Shown piece by piece: positions 7,381 through 10,845 of a stretch of DNA of 10,845 nucleotides. Positions within the stretch are counted from its first letter, which is position 1. Each line of letters starts with the position of its first letter. The position numbers were made by a program, and so were the translations under genes. The notes beneath the pieces are model-generated. The model had not been told where the DNA came from and did not search any database. It was given only the letters and a program-made list of their open reading frames with translations. Origin of the DNA: Phycisphaerae bacterium (GTDB taxonomy: Bacteria; Planctomycetota; Phycisphaerae; Phycisphaerales; UBA1924); contig JAEUIX010000225.1 of the NCBI GenBank assembly GCA_016794945.1, positions 1 through 10,845 on the forward strand. The letters are read 5' to 3'.

Positions 7381-7519
7381 CCGCCCGGCCCGGGGGGTTG
7401 CGCCTCCACTTTCGTGAAGAAACGGTTACACTGTCGGCCCCCGGGGCGATCGACCCGGGCCCCGGTGTGAAGCACCCCAGTCCGGCCGGATTCGCGGCCG
7501 GCGTCAGCGAGAACCTCCC
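7381..7519 (+). promoter_or_regulatory. Structured leader region of the M28 peptidase gene
   Basis: The 139-bp gap carries a -10-like TACACT (7427-7432) without a good -35. Three hairpins then follow in a row: CCGGGGC/GCCCCGG (7441-7447 with 7459-7465), GGTGT/GCACC (7464-7468 with 7472-7476, loop GAA) and CCGGCCG/CGGCCGG (7482-7488 with 7495-7501). The first two share two bases, so they may compete. No T tract follows any of them, so they are not ordinary terminators. No Shine-Dalgarno site precedes ATG 7520. Confidence 0.4.
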
Positions 7520-9433
7520 ATGCACAACCGTTCGACGCGTTGCTGGCTCGTCCCCGGGCTCGGCCTGAGCGCCCTGATCATCGCCGGGTGCGCCGGCACG
7601 CAGCAGACCGCCAGCGCTCCGCCGGCGGAAGCGAAGCCCGCGCCTGGCGGGCAGCAGATGGTGATGGTGGACTCGGGCTCGCCGGCGAAGCCGGCTCCGG
7701 CCGCGGCGCCGGTGGGCGCCCCGCCGTCGTGGCAATCGCCGAAGACGGGGGGCGGAGCGGGTGCGGGCGCCGCGGTGGCGGCGGGCGCGTGGACCGCGGT
7801 GGTCAACGGGGAGCAGGTGCCGGCGCCGAGCCTGAAGATGGGCGACGATGCGACGGTGCGACGGATCATCGACGAGGGGGTCAACCGCAGCCAGGTGATG
7901 CAGCGTCTGAAGGAATTGACGGACATCGGGCCGCGCCTGACGGGATCGACGCGGATCGAGCGGGCCGACGCCTGGGCGCGAAGCCTGTACACCAAGTGGG
8001 GCCTGACGAACGTGCACCGGGAGCAATGGGGCACGATCGCGACGCGGTTCGACCGCGGCCCGTCGTTCGGCCGGCTGATCGCTTCGGACGGTTCGGTGCG
8101 TGAACTGCAGTTCACAACGCTGAGCTGGACCAAGGGCACCAACGGCCCGCTGAAGGCCAAGGTGGTGCGTGTGCCGGGCGACGAGAAGGAGTACGAGGCC
8201 GTCAAGGACCAGGTGAAGGGCGCGTGGGTGATCATCGCGCCCAGCGGCGGCTCGGGCCAGCGCGGTGTGCGGCGCGGGCTGACGACGTTCCACGATCAGG
8301 CTCGCGACTACCGCGACAAGGTCGCGGAGGCGGCCGCCAAGGGCGAGCCCGCGCCGGAGGCCAAGGGCATCGTGCAGATGGCGATCCGCGACGGCGCGGC
8401 GGGCTTCATCTCCAGCAGCGGCGATGAGCGTGTCTGGACCGGCGGGGCCAACCGCTGGCGCACGAGCACGGTGGCGTCGCTGCCGCCGGACCTGTTCGTG
8501 CAGGTGCGCAAGAGCGACCTGGAAGCGATCGAGGCTGCCATCGCCGACAATAAGACGGCGCAGCTGGAGTTCAACCTGAACCACACGCTGGTGGACGGGC
8601 CGATCCCGGTGTACAACACGATTGCCGAGATCCGGGGGACCGAGAAACCCGACGAGGTGGTGATCATCTCGGCGCACATGGACTCGTGGGACGGACCCGG
8701 CAGCCAGGGGACCACCGACAACGGCACGGGAACGAGCGTGACGCTGGAGGCCGCGCGGCTGCTCATCGCCGCCGGGGCCAAGCCCAAGCGGACCATCCGG
8801 TTCATCCACTGGACCGGCGAGGAGCAGGGCCTGCTGGGCGCGCGTGCGTATGTCGAGAAGCACGCCGACGCGATGGCGAAGGTGTCGGCCTGCTTCGTCG
8901 ACGACGGCGGCACGAACAGCCAGGGCGGGCTGCCGTGCATCGAGTCGATGAAGGACATGCTGGCCGCGGCGACGGCTCCGGTGAACGGCGTGTTCACCGA
9001 CTCGGCCAGCGGCAAGCCGCTGACGTGCAACGTTCGGGTGGTCGCGCGTATGCCGCGGGGCGGATCGTCGGACCACGCGGCGTTCAACGCGGTCGGCGTG
9101 CCGGGGTTCTTCTGGGACGAAGTGGGCCGGGCGGACTACGGGTACGGCTGGCACACGCAGAACGACAAGTACGAGCTGGGCATTCCCGAGTACCTGATGC
9201 AGTCGGCGACGAACTCGGCCGTCGTCGCGTACCGACTGGCGTGCGCCGAGACGCTGCTGCCGCGGGAGCCCAAGGCGACCGAGGGCGAAACGCCCGACGA
9301 GCCGGATCGGCCTCGCCGTCCGCAGGGCGCTGGCGCCGCGGCCCCGGGCTCGCCGGCGGCCCCGGCGGCGCCCACGGCTCCTGCGGCGCCGAAAGCGCCC
9401 CCCGCGCCCAAGCCGGTCCCCGAGAAGCCGTGA
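7520..9433 (+). CDS. Lipoprotein M28 family zinc aminopeptidase with PA-like domain
   Basis: A 637-residue co-catalytic dizinc peptidase that should release N-terminal residues from peptides outside the cytoplasm. A signal segment ends in lipobox IAGC (Cys24); an Ala/Pro/Gly-rich tether follows to about 100. Helical residues 110-170 open the peptidase fold, which is interrupted by a PA-like domain (about 190-350). The M28 core has all expected ligands: His386 and Asp388 in AHMDSWDG, bridging Asp400 in TTDNGTG, Glu434 (general base) and Glu435 in WTGEEQG, Asp462 or Asp461 in FVDDGG, and His545 in GWHTQNDKYE. The SSDHAAF motif (516-522) is also typical. The last ~50 residues are a Pro/Ala-rich tail, perhaps a cell-wall spacer. 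The start is ATG 7520, the first codon giving the lipoprotein signal. The propeller-protease gene follows after 84 bases. Substrate preference cannot be told from the sequence. Confidence 0.95.
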   Translation: MHNRSTRCWLVPGLGLSALIIAGCAGTQQTASAPPAEAKPAPGGQQMVMVDSGSPAKPAPAAAPVGAPPSWQSPKTGGGAGAGAAVAAGAWTAVVNGEQVPAPSLKMGDDATVRRIIDEGVNRSQVMQRLKELTDIGPRLTGSTRIERADAWARSLYTKWGLTNVHREQWGTIATRFDRGPSFGRLIASDGSVRELQFTTLSWTKGTNGPLKAKVVRVPGDEKEYEAVKDQVKGAWVIIAPSGGSGQRGVRRGLTTFHDQARDYRDKVAEAAAKGEPAPEAKGIVQMAIRDGAAGFISSSGDERVWTGGANRWRTSTVASLPPDLFVQVRKSDLEAIEAAIADNKTAQLEFNLNHTLVDGPIPVYNTIAEIRGTEKPDEVVIISAHMDSWDGPGSQGTTDNGTGTSVTLEAARLLIAAGAKPKRTIRFIHWTGEEQGLLGARAYVEKHADAMAKVSACFVDDGGTNSQGGLPCIESMKDMLAAATAPVNGVFTDSASGKPLTCNVRVVARMPRGGSSDHAAFNAVGVPGFFWDEVGRADYGYGWHTQNDKYELGIPEYLMQSATNSAVVAYRLACAETLLPREPKATEGETPDEPDRPRRPQGAGAAAPGSPAAPAAPTAPAAPKAPPAPKPVPEKP

Positions 9434-9517
9434 CCGGCGTTGCCGACCGCCCGTCTTTCGCGCACCGTTGACAGATCGATCGCAATCCGAACCTCTCACC
9501 TCACGGAACTTCGCATC
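9434..9517 (+). promoter_or_regulatory. Spacer between M28 peptidase and propeller protease genes
   Basis: The 84-bp spacer contains a perfect -35-like TTGACA (9468-9473), but no good -10 lies 16-18 bases further on (ACCTCT region). It also has the palindrome GATCGATC (9474-9481). It could hold a weak internal promoter; otherwise the two genes are read from one transcript. There is no terminator-like hairpin with a T tract. Confidence 0.3.
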
Positions 9518-10845
9518 ATGCACACTCACTTCCACGCCCCGCTCTCGCGGGCTCTGGTGATCGGTACCGCCGCCCTGGCCGCGCTCGCGGGCTCATGCAC
9601 GGCCGCGGCGCCGTCGTTCGACACGTCGCAGCCGGCGACGCTGCCGGCGGCCGCGGGCGTGACGCCGGGACTGCCGCAGTACCCGTCGATCAGCCCTGAC
9701 GGGACGCTGATCGTGTACTGCTGGGCGGGCGACCTGTGGGCGTGCCCGTCGAAAGGGGGCCCGTCGGTTCGGCTGACGAGTCACCCGGCGCGGGAGACAC
9801 GCTCGGCGTTCTCACCGGACGGGTCGATGCTGGCGTTCGAGAGCGACCGTGAAGGTGCCCGCAACCTGTACGTGGCGCCGCTGATCCGAGAGGGCGGCAG
9901 CGTGTCGCTCGGCGCGATCCGGCGCGTGACGGTTTCGGACCGGGCCCAGACGCTGGCGGCGTTCCTGCCCGGCGGCGACGGCCTGCTGTTCTCGGCGAAC
10001 ATGGACCCCGCCGGGTACCGGGGCACGATGATCTACGCGGCGCCGCTCGATGGCGGGCCGGTCCGCCGACTGACAGAGGCGTGGGGCGGATCGCCGCGGA
10101 TGTCGGCCGACGGCAAGTCGCTGTACTTCACGCGGCGGCGCCCGGAGTATCTGCGGCCGAAGTACCGCGGGTCGGCGGCGAGCGACGTGTGGAAGATGGA
10201 CGTGGGCACGGGCCAGTTCACGCAGTTGACGTTCGACACGGCCAGCGACGGCGACCCGATGCCGGCGGCGGACGGGTCGGTGGTGTACCTGTCGACGCGC
10301 GACGGGCAGATCAACCTCTGGAGGCTGGCCGCGGGCGCGGACGACCGGGCCAATCCGACGCAGTTGACGCGGTTCGCGCCGGAGGGCGGGCGGGCGACGA
10401 TCGGGCACGGCGCCCGCGACCTGGACATCAACACGGCGGGCAACACGGCGGTGTTCTGCCTGTGGGACACGATGTATACGCTGGACCTGACGCGGCCGGG
10501 GGCTTCGCCGCAGGCGCTTCGGACGACGGTGTCGGCCGACTCGACGGAACTCGATTCGGTTCGGCTGAACCTGTCGCGCGACGTGAGCGAGCACGCGGTC
10601 AGCCCCGACGGCAAGACGCTGGCGGTGATCGCCCGGGGCGAGGTGTTCGTGCGGTCGACCGAAGAGGGCCGGCCCACGCGGCGCGTGACGTTTACCGCCG
10701 GGCGCGAGCGGGGGCTGGCCTGGAGCCCGGACAACCGCGTGCTGTACTTCTCCAGCGACGAGACTGGGGTCTCGAAGCTGTACTACGCGACGGTGTCGCT
10801 CAGCCGCGAGGATCTGGAACCGCCCAAGCCCGCGAAGCCGGAGAA
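9518..10845 (+). CDS. Tricorn-like / TolB-type beta-propeller protease, 5' part only
   Basis: The reading frame is open from ATG 9518 to the window end (442 codons), so the gene is cut by the window and not broken. An export signal is clear (hydrophobic 11-25); Cys27 in AGSC may be lipidated, although the -3 residue is not the usual Leu. From residue 52 the protein is a WD40/PD40-like propeller: repeated S(P/A)DG-type blades at about 58-62 (SPDGT), 99-103 (SPDGS), 196-200 (SADGK), 250-254 (AADGS), 362-366 (SPDGK) and 403-405 (SPD). Blades commonly end in RRLT or QLT. Such propellers precede PDZ and S41 serine peptidase domains in bacterial tricorn homologues, which cut peptides fed through the propeller. 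The protease domain lies outside the window, so a non-catalytic TolB-like protein remains possible. Start chosen for the signal peptide; no strong ribosome site. Confidence 0.85.
   Translation, partial: MHTHFHAPLSRALVIGTAALAALAGSCTAAAPSFDTSQPATLPAAAGVTPGLPQYPSISPDGTLIVYCWAGDLWACPSKGGPSVRLTSHPARETRSAFSPDGSMLAFESDREGARNLYVAPLIREGGSVSLGAIRRVTVSDRAQTLAAFLPGGDGLLFSANMDPAGYRGTMIYAAPLDGGPVRRLTEAWGGSPRMSADGKSLYFTRRRPEYLRPKYRGSAASDVWKMDVGTGQFTQLTFDTASDGDPMPAADGSVVYLSTRDGQINLWRLAAGADDRANPTQLTRFAPEGGRATIGHGARDLDINTAGNTAVFCLWDTMYTLDLTRPGASPQALRTTVSADSTELDSVRLNLSRDVSEHAVSPDGKTLAVIARGEVFVRSTEEGRPTRRVTFTAGRERGLAWSPDNRVLYFSSDETGVSKLYYATVSLSREDLEPPKPAKPE

Noticed and set aside
9468..9496. TTGACA as a full promoter for the propeller gene
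   Set aside because: The -35 box is perfect, but no acceptable -10 box lies at 16-18 bases. It is listed only as part of the spacer.
7337..9535. A 732-codon minus-strand frame opposite the M28 peptidase
   Set aside because: The plus strand encodes an intact peptidase with all metal ligands. The antisense product has no recognisable motif.

Overview
This is a very GC-rich chromosomal window. It most resembles Planctomycetota (Phycisphaerae-like): G/C-ending codons, alanine/proline-rich secreted proteins and lipoproteins, a secreted DUF4139 protein with a C-terminal coiled coil, and few Shine-Dalgarno sites. The phylum assignment is an inference from style; no marker gene here settles it.

Layout, left to right. 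The left end holds, on the minus strand, an initiator tRNA (anticodon CAU, 86-159) with its own sigma-70-type promoter and two consecutive intrinsic terminators. Upstream of its promoter lies a three-copy 22-bp tandem repeat. Next on the minus strand is a large FAD plus Fe-S dehydrogenase of the YdiJ/D-2-hydroxyglutarate dehydrogenase type (353-3466). A divergent control region rich in inverted repeats (3467-3650) separates it from a plus-strand gene for a secreted DUF4139 protein (3651-5858). That gene converges, with a 9-base gap, on a tiny minus-strand thiS gene (5868-6068).

From 6172 on all genes are plus-strand and their products are exported: an unrecognised 402-residue lipoprotein, a lipoprotein M28 zinc aminopeptidase with all catalytic ligands (7520-9433), and the first 442 residues of a beta-propeller protein resembling a tricorn/S41-type protease (9518 to the window end). 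The last two are 84 bases apart and plausibly act together in peptide breakdown at the cell envelope.

No CRISPR array, insertion sequence, phage gene or defence system is visible. The very long overlapping reading frames on both strands follow from GC-rich codon use and are not counted as genes. The observations most worth checking are the U1-U72 mismatch of the initiator tRNA, the phased repeat above its promoter, the isolated thiS, and the structured leader of the M28 peptidase gene.
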